In this document: piece after piece, positions 1 through 6,339 of the stretch
How the letters are laid out: every line of letters begins with the position of its first letter
Position numbering within the stretch: position 1 is the first letter of the stretch
NCBI GenBank assembly: GCA_030452025.1
Contig: JAKDNC010000135.1
Coordinates: 1 to 8,193 of the forward strand
Origin: Nocardioides sp.
GTDB taxonomy: Bacteria; Actinomycetota; Actinomycetes; Propionibacteriales; Nocardioidaceae
Reading direction: 5' to 3'
Length of the DNA: 8,193 nt
Made by a program: the position numbers and the translations under genes
The notes under the pieces: model-generated
What the model was told of the DNA's origin: nothing
Databases searched by the model: none
The model's input: only the letters and a program-made list of their open reading frames with translations

Positions 1-143
1 CGCCACGTGACGGACTCCCAAGTGTCACCGACGGGAAAGCGGTAGGCCTCGTTCGGGGCGGACTGCTCGACGCGCTCAAGGAACTGAAGTGCCACGTTCT
101 TGGGCATCTTCTCGATGAACGAAGCGTCGTGATTGATGGGCAT
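1..143 (-). CDS. Long-chain acyl-CoA synthetase (AMP-binding), N-terminal fragment
   Basis: Only the first 47 codons are inside the window; the rest lies beyond position 1. The visible protein starts MPINHDASFIEKMPKNVALQ and continues through a stretch ending GDTWESVTW. This resembles the N-terminus of bacterial long-chain fatty acid-CoA ligases (FadD15 type), where the 'F..RV...P...A.R....W..VTW' pattern precedes the AMP-binding domain. Such enzymes activate fatty acids with ATP and CoA at the membrane or in the cytosol for beta-oxidation or lipid synthesis. The ATG at 143 is preceded by an AGGGAG ribosome-binding site 5 nt upstream, which supports this start. The catalytic motifs are not visible, so the family is inferred from the N-terminus alone. 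The gene is the last on this strand here, 113 nt after the MOSC gene stop, and probably has its own promoter. Confidence 0.72.
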   Translation of the reverse strand, partial: MPINHDASFIEKMPKNVALQFLERVEQSAPNEAYRFPVGDTWESVTW

Positions 144-182
144 GGGGCTCCCTGCGCGTGACTGAACGCCCTGGCGGGCGCT

Positions 183-207
183 GGTTACTGATCGGTTAGG
201 AGTAACC
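183..207. promoter_or_regulatory. Operator-like inverted repeat upstream of the acyl-CoA synthetase
   Basis: GGTTACT (183-189) and AGTAACC (201-207) form a perfect 7-bp inverted repeat with an 11-nt spacer. The spacer contains a second GGTTA (194-198) exactly 11 bp after the first, which also pairs with TAACC at 203-207. The site lies 40-64 bp upstream of the acyl-CoA synthetase ATG in a short, less GC-rich island. Lipid-degradation genes of actinobacteria are often controlled by TetR- or GntR-family repressors binding such palindromes, so an operator is likely by analogy. The regulator is not in the window and I cannot name it. I could not place a convincing -10/-35 pair. Confidence 0.45.
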
Positions 208-256
208 TAGATCACTACGTCGAACCTCGCATGTGTTCGCCGCACTGTGGAACGGA

Positions 257-901
257 TCAATGTGTGGCGACCCTCTGGCGGACCGCCTCCGCGAGCCCGT
301 CGATGGCGAGCAGGTCAGGCTGCAGGTGCCGCTCGGTGGTCAAGGCGCGGAACATGTGCGAGACCGTCACCTTGTGGTCGGGGCGATGCTCGACGACGAT
401 CTCGTCCCCCGCCTGCATCCGCCCCTCTTCCAGCACGCGCAGGTAGGGCCCCGGCCGGTAGTCGGCGGTGAACCGACGCAGCCATGCCGTGTTGTCGAAG
501 CCATCCAGTCCGAGCCAGTTTTTGAAGACACTGCAGGGGATCCGGACCGTGGCGACCTCCAGGACAACCTCGCCGATGCGCCAACGCTCGCCCACCAGCG
601 CCTCGTTGACGTCGATCCCGACGGTCGTGAGGTTTTCACCGAACTGCCCGTTGCGGATCGGCCCACCGAGCTCGCGTTCCCAGCGGTCGAGATCCTCGCG
701 GGCGAACGCGTAGAGGGCCTTGTCGGGTCCGCCGTGGTGGACGGTGTCGGCGACTTGGTCGCCGACAATGCCGCCCAGGCGACGCACCTCGACCGGCCCT
801 CGGGCCGGATGCTTGTCGATCGCGGTGCGCTTCAACTTGCCCGCCCACTCCTCGTCGCGGGGCAGGCCAACACTGATCTGGAGAACCTCAGGCGATGCCA
901 T
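257..901 (-). CDS. MOSC domain-containing protein (YiiM-like)
   Basis: This is a 214-residue protein made almost entirely of one MOSC (molybdenum cofactor sulfurase C-terminal) domain. Visible family signatures are HHGGPDKALYAF at residues 55-66, NGQFGENLTT at 84-93, and RIPCSVF around 120-126, where Cys123 is in the position expected for the Mo-cofactor ligand. The layout matches stand-alone MOSC proteins such as E. coli YiiM, which binds molybdenum cofactor and reduces N-hydroxylated bases and related compounds; that activity is known for the family, not shown here. The protein is probably cytosolic, and no signal peptide is evident. The ATG at 901 has GAGAAG about 8 nt upstream as a possible ribosome-binding site. 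It lies 81 nt downstream of the kinase gene on the same strand, so it could share a transcript from lepA or have its own promoter. The exact substrate is unknown. Confidence 0.85.
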   Translation of the reverse strand: MASPEVLQISVGLPRDEEWAGKLKRTAIDKHPARGPVEVRRLGGIVGDQVADTVHHGGPDKALYAFAREDLDRWERELGGPIRNGQFGENLTTVGIDVNEALVGERWRIGEVVLEVATVRIPCSVFKNWLGLDGFDNTAWLRRFTADYRPGPYLRVLEEGRMQAGDEIVVEHRPDHKVTVSHMFRALTTERHLQPDLLAIDGLAEAVRQRVATH

Positions 902-982
902 GGAGGGATCTTCTCACCGCTCGCAACCCTTTTCCCCGCGGCGTTGAGGCAGATGTCTACGTGATCGCCGCGACGCCCCGGG

Positions 983-1918
983 TCAGTCCTGGACGGCCTT
1001 GGCGATCGTCACGCACATCGTGACCCACTCCTTGCCGGAGTCCGAGAGATCGGTCGCGAGCCGAGCGGCGTCCTCGAGCGCCCACGTTGCGTTGAGCATC
1101 ATCCGCAGCACCACCCAGTCGCGAGCCCGCTCCTGATCGAGATCGGCAGCGTCGACCAAGGTGTGGAACCGGCGCCGGATCCCGTCCCGCACGTTGCCAG
1201 CGAGCTCATCGCACCGGTTCCACAGCATCGGTGCAAGCTCGTAGTGCGGGTCGCCGCTCATCGGCTTCGGGTCGATCACGAGCCACGGTTCGCGGTCCGC
1301 GGCCAGGACGTTCTGGTAGTGCAGGTCACCGTGGATCATCGTGCCGTCGCATGCCTTGTCGGCGACGAAGTCACCGGCCAGCGCGATCGCCTGCTCGACC
1401 AGTCGCGGTGGGAGTGGTGCGTCCCGGGTGAGGTTGGTCAGCGACTCGCGCCATCGATCGACGTACGACGACAGGGTGCGCAGCCGAGGGGGTGCGGGCA
1501 GGTGGATGCGGGAATAGAGGCCGGCCACGATCTCGCAGGCCTCGAGGTCCCACAGACTGTTTAGGTCCTCGTGGTGCAGCCGCTCGAGCAGCAACGCCCG
1601 CCGCCGCGGGTCTGCCCGGAGCAGCTCGACGGTGCCACGACCGCCCCAATGCTGCAACGCGAGGTGCTCATGCTCCGACTCGTCGTCGGGGAAGGCGATC
1701 TTCAGGGCCGCCGGACGGCCACCGGGCGTACGCACGGAAAGCACGATGGAGCAGAACCCGGACATCGGCGGCCAGTCGACGGTGAGCTCCCACTCGGCGA
1801 GGAGCCCGGCGGCGATCCCCGGCAGGGAGTCGACCCAGCCTGCCCAGTCCGGACCGCGGGCGGCCATGCCGGCCAGCACCGCCTCCGGCAGGGCCACCGG
1901 TCGGGGGGCAGCAGGCAC
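983..1918 (-). CDS. Aminoglycoside/hydroxyurea resistance kinase family protein (streptomycin 6-kinase-like)
   Basis: A 311-residue APH-fold phosphotransferase. Lys73 in ALKIAF is the likely ATP lysine, with acidic residues in SEHEHLALQ just after. The catalytic loop is HGDLHYQN at 196-203 (Asp198 as base, Asn203 metal-binding). The second metal site is in LVIDPKPMSGDPHYELAP (Asp216). The 'IDPKP..GDP.YE.A..LWNR' block is typical of the APH(6)/hydroxyurea-kinase family, whose known members phosphorylate streptomycin or hydroxyurea. Many chromosomal members have no demonstrated drug activity, so resistance is only a possibility. The GTG start at 1918 lies 2 nt after the lepA TAG, and AAGAAG in the end of lepA can serve as ribosome-binding site. 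This implies one transcript and coupled translation with lepA. No truncation or missing catalytic residue is seen. Confidence 0.86.
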   Translation of the reverse strand: MPAAPRPVALPEAVLAGMAARGPDWAGWVDSLPGIAAGLLAEWELTVDWPPMSGFCSIVLSVRTPGGRPAALKIAFPDDESEHEHLALQHWGGRGTVELLRADPRRRALLLERLHHEDLNSLWDLEACEIVAGLYSRIHLPAPPRLRTLSSYVDRWRESLTNLTRDAPLPPRLVEQAIALAGDFVADKACDGTMIHGDLHYQNVLAADREPWLVIDPKPMSGDPHYELAPMLWNRCDELAGNVRDGIRRRFHTLVDAADLDQERARDWVVLRMMLNATWALEDAARLATDLSDSGKEWVTMCVTIAKAVQD

Positions 1919-1920
1919 CG

Positions 1921-3807
1921 CTACTTCTTGCCGGGCTTCTCGGCGGACTCGGTGGTGGAGAGTGCGGCGATGAATGCCTCCTGGGGCACCTCGACCGTGC
2001 CGACCATCTTCATCCGCTTCTTTCCCGCCTTCTGCTTCTCGAGCAGCTTGCGCTTCCGGCTGATGTCACCGCCGTAGCACTTCGCGAGCACGTCCTTGCG
2101 GATCGCGCGGATGGTCTCCCGGGCGATCACTCGGGCACCGATGGCAGCTTGGATCGGCACCTCGAACTGCTGCCTCGGGATCAGGTCCTTCAGCTTCCCG
2201 GCCAGCATCACGCCGTAGCTGTAGGCCGCGTCCCGGTGCACGATCGCGGAGAAGGCGTCGACGGTCTCACCCTGGAGGAGGATGTCGACCTTGACCAGGT
2301 CGGCGGACTGGTCGCCGACCGGTTCGTAGTCCAGGGAGGCGTATCCCTTGGTCCGTGACTTCAACTGGTCGAAGAAGTCGAAGACGATGTCGGCGAGCGG
2401 CAACGTGTAGCGCATCTCGACCCGGTCCTCGGAGAGATAGTCCATCCCCTGCAGGTTGCCGCGCTTGTTCTGGCAGAGCTCCATGACGGTGCCGATGAAC
2501 TCGGAGGGCGTCAGGATCGTGGCGCGGACGACGGGCTCGCGCACCTCGGCGATCTTGCCCTCGGGATACTCGCTCGGGTTGGTGACCTGATGCAGGGAAC
2601 CGTCCTCCATGGTGACCTCGTAGACCGCGTTGGGCGTGGTCGAGATCAGCTCGAGGTTGAACTCGCGCTCGAGCCGGTCCCTGGTGATCTCCATGTGGAG
2701 CAGGCCGAGGAACCCGCAACGGAACCCGAAGCCGAGCGCCCCGGAGGTCTCCGGCTCGTAGGTCAGCGCTGCATCGTTGAGCTGCAGCTTGTCGAGGGCA
2801 TCGCGCAGCGTCGGGTAGTCGTCGCCGTCGATCGGGTAGAGACCGGCGAAGACCATCGGGACCGGGTGCTTGTAGCCGCTCAGCGGCTCGGTGGCACCGC
2901 CGTGCTGAGCGGTGACGGTGTCACCGACTCGCGACTGGCGCACATCCTTCACCCCGGTGATCAGGTAGCCGACTTCGCCGAGAGCGATCTCACCGGCCTT
3001 GACCGGCTCAGGGCTGATCACGCCCACCTCGAGCATCTCGTGCACGGCCCCGGTCGACATCATCTTGATCCGGTCGCGGTGCTTGAGCCTTCCGTCGATC
3101 ACCCGGACGTAGGTGACCACGCCGCGGTAGGTGTCGTAGACGGAGTCGAAGATCATCGCCCGCGGCGGTGCATCGGCGTCGCCGACCGGTGGCGGGGTCT
3201 GCTTGACGATCTCGTTGAGCAGATCCTCGACACCCTCACCGGTCTTGGCGCTGACCCTGAGCACCTCGGACGGGTCGCAGCCGATCAGCCCGGCCAGCTC
3301 CGCGGCGTACTTCTCCGGGTTGGCGCCGGGCAGGTCGATCTTGTTCAACACCGGGATGATGTGGAGCTCGGCGCTCATCGCGAGGTAGAGGTTGGCCAGG
3401 GTCTGCGCCTCGATGCCCTGCGCGGCGTCGACCAGCAGGACCGCCGACTCACATGCCTCGAGGGACCGGGACACCTCATAGGTGAAGTCGACGTGGCCGG
3501 GTGTGTCGATCATGTTCAGCACATGGGTGCCGGCGTCGATGTCCAGCTCGGCACTTGCGTCCGCGGACACGGTCCACGGCATGCGAACGGCCTGGCTCTT
3601 GATCGTGATCCCTCGCTCGCGCTCGATGTCCATGCGGTCGAGGTACTGCGCGCGGGCTGCGCGCTCCCCCACGACACCGGTGAGCTGGAGCATCCGGTCG
3701 GCAAGGGTCGACTTGCCGTGGTCGATGTGCGCGATGATGGAGAAGTTCCTGATGATCGCGGGATCGGTGTGGCCGGGCTTCGGCGCATCCTTCGCGGGCG
3801 AGGTCAA
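1921..3807 (-). CDS. lepA: Elongation factor 4 (LepA), ribosome-associated GTPase
   Basis: A 628-residue translational GTPase that acts on the ribosome; proposed roles are back-translocation of stalled ribosomes and 30S assembly. The G-domain motifs are all present: AHIDHGKS at 26-33 (G1), RERGITIKS around 63-71 (G2), DTPGH at 101-105 with the catalytic His105 (G3), NKID at 155-158 (G4) and SAKTG at 186-190 (G5). EF-G-like domains follow, and the LepA-specific C-terminal domain contains AKCYGGDISRKRKLLEKQKA, which distinguishes it from EF-G and TypA. The frame is open far upstream, but that extension overlaps a plus-strand gene. No ATG or GTG lies between it and the G1 motif. TTG at 3807, giving MTSPAKDAPKPGHTDP, is the best start, with GAGAG about 10 nt upstream. 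Length is within the family's usual range. It is divergent from the 3910 kinase and followed directly by another kinase gene. Confidence 0.97.
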   Translation of the reverse strand: MTSPAKDAPKPGHTDPAIIRNFSIIAHIDHGKSTLADRMLQLTGVVGERAARAQYLDRMDIERERGITIKSQAVRMPWTVSADASAELDIDAGTHVLNMIDTPGHVDFTYEVSRSLEACESAVLLVDAAQGIEAQTLANLYLAMSAELHIIPVLNKIDLPGANPEKYAAELAGLIGCDPSEVLRVSAKTGEGVEDLLNEIVKQTPPPVGDADAPPRAMIFDSVYDTYRGVVTYVRVIDGRLKHRDRIKMMSTGAVHEMLEVGVISPEPVKAGEIALGEVGYLITGVKDVRQSRVGDTVTAQHGGATEPLSGYKHPVPMVFAGLYPIDGDDYPTLRDALDKLQLNDAALTYEPETSGALGFGFRCGFLGLLHMEITRDRLEREFNLELISTTPNAVYEVTMEDGSLHQVTNPSEYPEGKIAEVREPVVRATILTPSEFIGTVMELCQNKRGNLQGMDYLSEDRVEMRYTLPLADIVFDFFDQLKSRTKGYASLDYEPVGDQSADLVKVDILLQGETVDAFSAIVHRDAAYSYGVMLAGKLKDLIPRQQFEVPIQAAIGARVIARETIRAIRKDVLAKCYGGDISRKRKLLEKQKAGKKRMKMVGTVEVPQEAFIAALSTTESAEKPGKK

Positions 3808-3909
3808 GGTTGGCTGGCTCTCTCGGCAGGTGGAGGACAGGGGTACTTCGTGCGGCTGGTCATTGTCCCATGTACCCGGCCCAGCAACGAACCGGCACAA
3901 TTGGCCGAC
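3808..3909. promoter_or_regulatory. Divergent promoter region between lepA and a phosphotransferase gene
   Basis: The 102 bp between the lepA TTG and the GTG of the plus-strand kinase must hold the start signals for both genes unless promoters lie inside coding sequence. Reading toward lepA, a weak candidate is TTCGTT (complement of 3886-3891), an 18-nt spacer and GACAAT (complement of 3862-3867), giving a leader of about 50 nt. Reading toward the kinase, CACAAT at 3896-3901 ends 8 nt before the GTG and there is no purine-rich ribosome-binding site, which would fit a leaderless or nearly leaderless transcript. These assignments rest on weak matches only. Confidence 0.3.
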
Positions 3910-4845
3910 GTGAGCACCGACCTGACCCCACCGCCCAGCGGCCAGACCGCCCGACGCGTCGAGTGGCAGTTCCTGCCACCCCACATCCGGGACCTCATCT
4001 CCGACCGCTGCGGCTCCCCGGTCGTCGAGGCCGAGTCCCAGCGTGGCGGTTTCACGCCGGGCTTCGCCTCGGTGCTCACCTGCGCGGACGGCAGCCGGCA
4101 CTTCGTGAAGGCAGCCGCGGTCAAGGCCCAGAAGATGTTCGCTCGTTCCTACCGCGAGGAGGCCCGAAAGCTGGAAGCCATCGGCCGGCTCGTGCCCGCG
4201 CCCCGACTGATCTGGACCCACGACGAGGACTGGGTGGTGCTCGGCTTCGAGTACGTCGAGGCACGGCTGCCCGCCCGGCCGTGGCGTGCTCAGGAGCTGG
4301 ACCGCCTCCTCGACTCGCTCGAGGAGGTCGCCGGACGGGCCTGCGACGAGTCGCTCCCGCTCGACCCGATCGTCGACGATCTGGCCGACCTGCCCCAGCA
4401 CTGGCAGACGGTCCTGGCCCACCACCCCGACCTCGCGCACGCGGACGAGGCGGCCGCCCTGGCACAGCGGTTTCCGGAGGTCCTGCCCGGGACGGTCCTG
4501 CAGCACACCGACATCCGCGACGACAACGTCCTGCTCGGCGCACACGACGAACTGTGGATCTGCGACTGGAACTGGCCGGTCCTCGGCGCCGCCTGGTTCG
4601 ACACACTGAGCGCGCTGATCGGCCCCCGCGGGGACGGTCTCGACGTGGAGCGCATCCTCTCCGAGCGTGCCTTGACCCGCGATGTACCGCATGAGCACAT
4701 CGACATCGTGCTGGCGCTGCTGGCTGGCTACTTCCTCAAGTCTGCCGACGACCCGGTGCCGCCGACCTCGCCGTACATCCGTGAGGCACAGGCCTGGCAG
4801 GGCGACGTGGTCTGGCGCTGGCTGTCCGAACGGCGCGGCTGGTGA
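3910..4845 (+). CDS. APH-family phosphotransferase, substrate unknown
   Basis: A 311-residue kinase-fold protein of the aminoglycoside/choline phosphotransferase type. The N-lobe has RGGFTPGFASVL (45-56, glycine-rich nucleotide loop) and HFVKAA with Lys68, followed by REEARKLE (82-89), the likely helix-C glutamate. VVLGFEYVE (109-117) is the hinge. The catalytic loop is QHTDIRDDNVLL with Asp201 and Asn206, and the metal-binding motif is ICDWNWP with Asp219. The enzyme should transfer phosphate from ATP to a hydroxylated small molecule; the acceptor cannot be read from sequence, and drug, sugar, choline-like or metabolite substrates are all possible. It belongs to a different subfamily from the kinase at 983-1918, which has HGDLHYQN and IDPKP instead. 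The GTG at 3910 was chosen because an upstream extension would run antisense through lepA. It is divergent from lepA and ends 131 nt before rpsT. Confidence 0.82.
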   Translation: MSTDLTPPPSGQTARRVEWQFLPPHIRDLISDRCGSPVVEAESQRGGFTPGFASVLTCADGSRHFVKAAAVKAQKMFARSYREEARKLEAIGRLVPAPRLIWTHDEDWVVLGFEYVEARLPARPWRAQELDRLLDSLEEVAGRACDESLPLDPIVDDLADLPQHWQTVLAHHPDLAHADEAAALAQRFPEVLPGTVLQHTDIRDDNVLLGAHDELWICDWNWPVLGAAWFDTLSALIGPRGDGLDVERILSERALTRDVPHEHIDIVLALLAGYFLKSADDPVPPTSPYIREAQAWQGDVVWRWLSERRGW

Positions 4846-4848
4846 GAT

Positions 4849-4878
4849 TTGGGCGCTGAGGACGCCCGCTGCTAAAGT
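4849..4878 (+). promoter_or_regulatory. Candidate rpsT promoter
   Basis: TTGGGC (4849-4854) and TAAAGT (4873-4878) are separated by 18 nt and resemble a housekeeping sigma factor -35/-10 pair. The -10 fits the TANNNT pattern that dominates actinobacterial promoters. The element begins just after the stop of the upstream kinase gene, so rpsT can be transcribed independently. Transcription would start near 4885, leaving a leader of about 90 nt. Confidence 0.5.
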
Positions 4879-4884
4879 TCCTCG

Positions 4885-4976
4885 TTGTGTGTTCTGGCGC
4901 TGTGCGCCGACCCACCAAGACCTGCAGCACCATCCGAAGCAGTACATCCACACCGAGACAAATCGAGGCTTGCCCA
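4885..4976 (+). promoter_or_regulatory. rpsT 5' leader with a small hairpin
   Basis: This untranslated leader precedes the rpsT start. Near its 5' end, GGCGC (4896-4900) and GCGCC (4904-4908) form a perfect 5-bp stem closed by a 3-nt loop. GAGG at 4965-4968, 8 nt before the GTG, is the ribosome-binding site. In E. coli, S20 represses its own translation; whether this leader does the same is unknown. The reading frame is open back to 4887, but that extension gives no S20-like residues and is not taken as coding. Confidence 0.4.
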
Positions 4977-5237
4977 GTGGCGAACATCAAGTCCCAGATC
5001 AAGCGCAACGGACAGAACGACGCTGCGCACGAGCGCAACAAGGCGGTCAAGGCGGCCGTCAAGTCTGCCGTGCGCAAGTTCCGCAAGGCTGCGGACGCTG
5101 GCGACAAGGACGTGGCCCTGGCCGCCGCCAGGGACGCGAACACCAAGCTGGACAAGGCCGCCTCCAAGGGCGTCATTCACAAGAACCAGGCCGCCAACCG
5201 CAAGTCGGCGATCTCCAAGAAGGCCGCGACTCTCTGA
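4977..5237 (+). CDS. rpsT: 30S ribosomal protein S20
   Basis: An 86-residue, lysine/arginine/alanine-rich protein that binds the 5' domain of 16S rRNA and assists 30S assembly. It begins MANIKSQIKRNGQNDAAHER, the conserved S20 N-terminus, and continues with the basic helical pattern KAVKAAVKSAVRKFRKAA. Near the end is KGVIHKNQAANRKSAISKKA, the conserved C-terminal block. Length matches the family (E. coli S20 is 87 residues). The start is GTG at 4977, fixed by the MANIKSQ N-terminus and the GAGG site 8 nt upstream. The gene stands alone on the plus strand, with a promoter candidate after the upstream kinase gene and a terminator 14 nt past its stop. It converges with holA, which is the usual arrangement in actinobacteria. 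Confidence 0.97.
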   Translation: MANIKSQIKRNGQNDAAHERNKAVKAAVKSAVRKFRKAADAGDKDVALAAARDANTKLDKAASKGVIHKNQAANRKSAISKKAATL

Positions 5238-5251
5238 GTCACCCTTCCACG

Positions 5252-5287
5252 AAGGCGTCGTTCCCACCGGGGACGGCGCCTTTCTCG
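5252..5287 (+). terminator. Hairpin terminator between convergent rpsT and holA
   Basis: AAGGCGTCGTTCCC (5252-5265) pairs with GGGGACGGCGCCTT (5269-5282) over 14 positions, counting two G-U pairs, around the 3-nt loop ACC. The stem ends in a short pyrimidine-rich run (TTTCT) on the plus strand. The element lies 14 nt after the rpsT stop and 22 nt beyond the holA stop. It fits an intrinsic terminator for rpsT. For holA, read from the other strand, the trailing sequence is less T-rich, so any role there is weaker. Confidence 0.75.
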
Positions 5288-5308
5288 CGTCCGCGCCTCG
5301 GCGACGGT

Positions 5309-6298
5309 TCAGTCGCGGCGTGATTCGCGGAGCCCGGCGATGGTGAGCACCAGACGCTCCAGGGTGTAGGCCGCGTCGTGGGCGGCGCCCTTGATGTCGG
5401 CGTCGGCCCTGGCCACGGCACGGATCGCCTCCCCCAGTCCGCTCGGGGACCAGCCGCGTGCCTGGTCGCGCAGTGTGCGGAGCTTCCACGGGGGCACGCC
5501 GGCATCGCGGGCCAGGTCGGCCTCACGGGCCCCACCCGGCGCCGAGACCACCCGGGCCAGCCCACGCGCGCTGCCGGCGAAGGCGGAGGTGATCAGCACC
5601 GGCGGGGTGCCGCCGTCCATCGCCCAACGCAACTCCTCGAGGGCTGGCACCTTCCGGCCCAGGAAGGCGTGATCGGCGACGGCGAACGACTTCGCCTCGG
5701 CACGGCCGCCGAAGTAGCGCTCCACCCTGGCGCGGTCGAGCGTCTCCCCCGGATAGTCGTTGACCAGCTGATGACTGGCCGCGGACAACGAACGCAGGTC
5801 ATGACCGACGGCCTGGACCAGGAACCCGGCCGCCTCGTCCTCGATCCGGGCTCCGTGGCTGCGCACCTCGGAGACCACGAACCGCGGGACCTCCGAAGCC
5901 TTGAGGGGCTGGGACTTCACTTCCTCGACCGGCCCGAGCTTGCGCAGCTTGTTGAGCACGCCGCTGCCCTTCTGGCCGCCGCTGTGCACCAGCACCAGCG
6001 CGATGTCCTCGGCCGGGGCCGAGGCGTAGTCGAGCAGCCCGTCGACCGATTCGACCGGCAGGTCCTCGAACTTGCGCACCACGACGCAACGGGTGCTGGA
6101 GAAGAGCGACGGGGCGGCGAGCTCACCGAGGGTAGCGAGGGTCAGGTCAGCACCCTGGGCCTCGGAGAACTCTGCCTCACTGTCGTGTGCGCGCACGGCG
6201 GCACGCACACCGACGACGGTGCGTTCGTTGAGGAATTCCTCGGGCCCGGTCACCAGGGTGACCCGTCCCATGACGTCAACTGCTCGGGGTCCGGCCAT
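5309..6298 (-). CDS. holA: DNA polymerase III subunit delta
   Basis: A protein of about 329 residues, the delta 'wrench' of the clamp loader that opens the beta sliding clamp during replication. The N-terminus GRVTLVTGPEEFLNERTV is the characteristic delta start, where a degenerate nucleotide-binding fold begins. Later regions fit the family: YASAPAEDIALVLVHSGGQK (domain I strand region), then KLGPVEEVKSQPLKASEVPRF and the helical collar domain toward the C-terminus, ending LTIAGLRESRRD. The ATG at 6298 gives MAGPRAVDVMGRVTL and is my choice. A GTG at 6343 would overlap the comEC TGA as GTGA and add 15 residues, and an ATG at 6271 would start at MGRVTL; none has a strong ribosome-binding site. 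The gene follows comEC on the same strand, almost certainly as one operon, and converges with rpsT. Confidence 0.93.
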   Translation of the reverse strand: MAGPRAVDVMGRVTLVTGPEEFLNERTVVGVRAAVRAHDSEAEFSEAQGADLTLATLGELAAPSLFSSTRCVVVRKFEDLPVESVDGLLDYASAPAEDIALVLVHSGGQKGSGVLNKLRKLGPVEEVKSQPLKASEVPRFVVSEVRSHGARIEDEAAGFLVQAVGHDLRSLSAASHQLVNDYPGETLDRARVERYFGGRAEAKSFAVADHAFLGRKVPALEELRWAMDGGTPPVLITSAFAGSARGLARVVSAPGGAREADLARDAGVPPWKLRTLRDQARGWSPSGLGEAIRAVARADADIKGAAHDAAYTLERLVLTIAGLRESRRD

Positions 6299-6339
6299 GA
6301 TGTCGGCAACCCTGCCACACGCCAGGGACGGTGCTCGCC

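Noticed and set aside
233..964. Plus-strand open frame antisense to the MOSC gene
   Set aside because: No domain can be recognised, whereas the minus strand encodes a full MOSC domain with its motifs.
937..972. 7-bp GC inverted repeat with a 22-nt loop between the kinase and MOSC genes
   Set aside because: The loop is long and no T-run follows on the minus strand, so it is not a convincing terminator.
2590..3909. Long plus-strand open frame antisense to lepA, continuous with the kinase at 3910-4845
   Set aside because: It mirrors lepA codon bias in high-GC DNA and has no recognisable domain; the kinase-like sequence begins only after 3910.
4305..4327. Perfect 9-bp inverted repeat (CCTCCTCGA / TCGAGGAGG, 5-nt spacer)
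   Set aside because: It lies inside the kinase coding sequence over Leu/Glu codons, where codon bias easily creates such palindromes; no regulatory context.
3808..4953. Upstream extension of the lepA frame to 4953
   Set aside because: It overlaps the plus-strand kinase on the opposite strand and adds residues with no LepA similarity.
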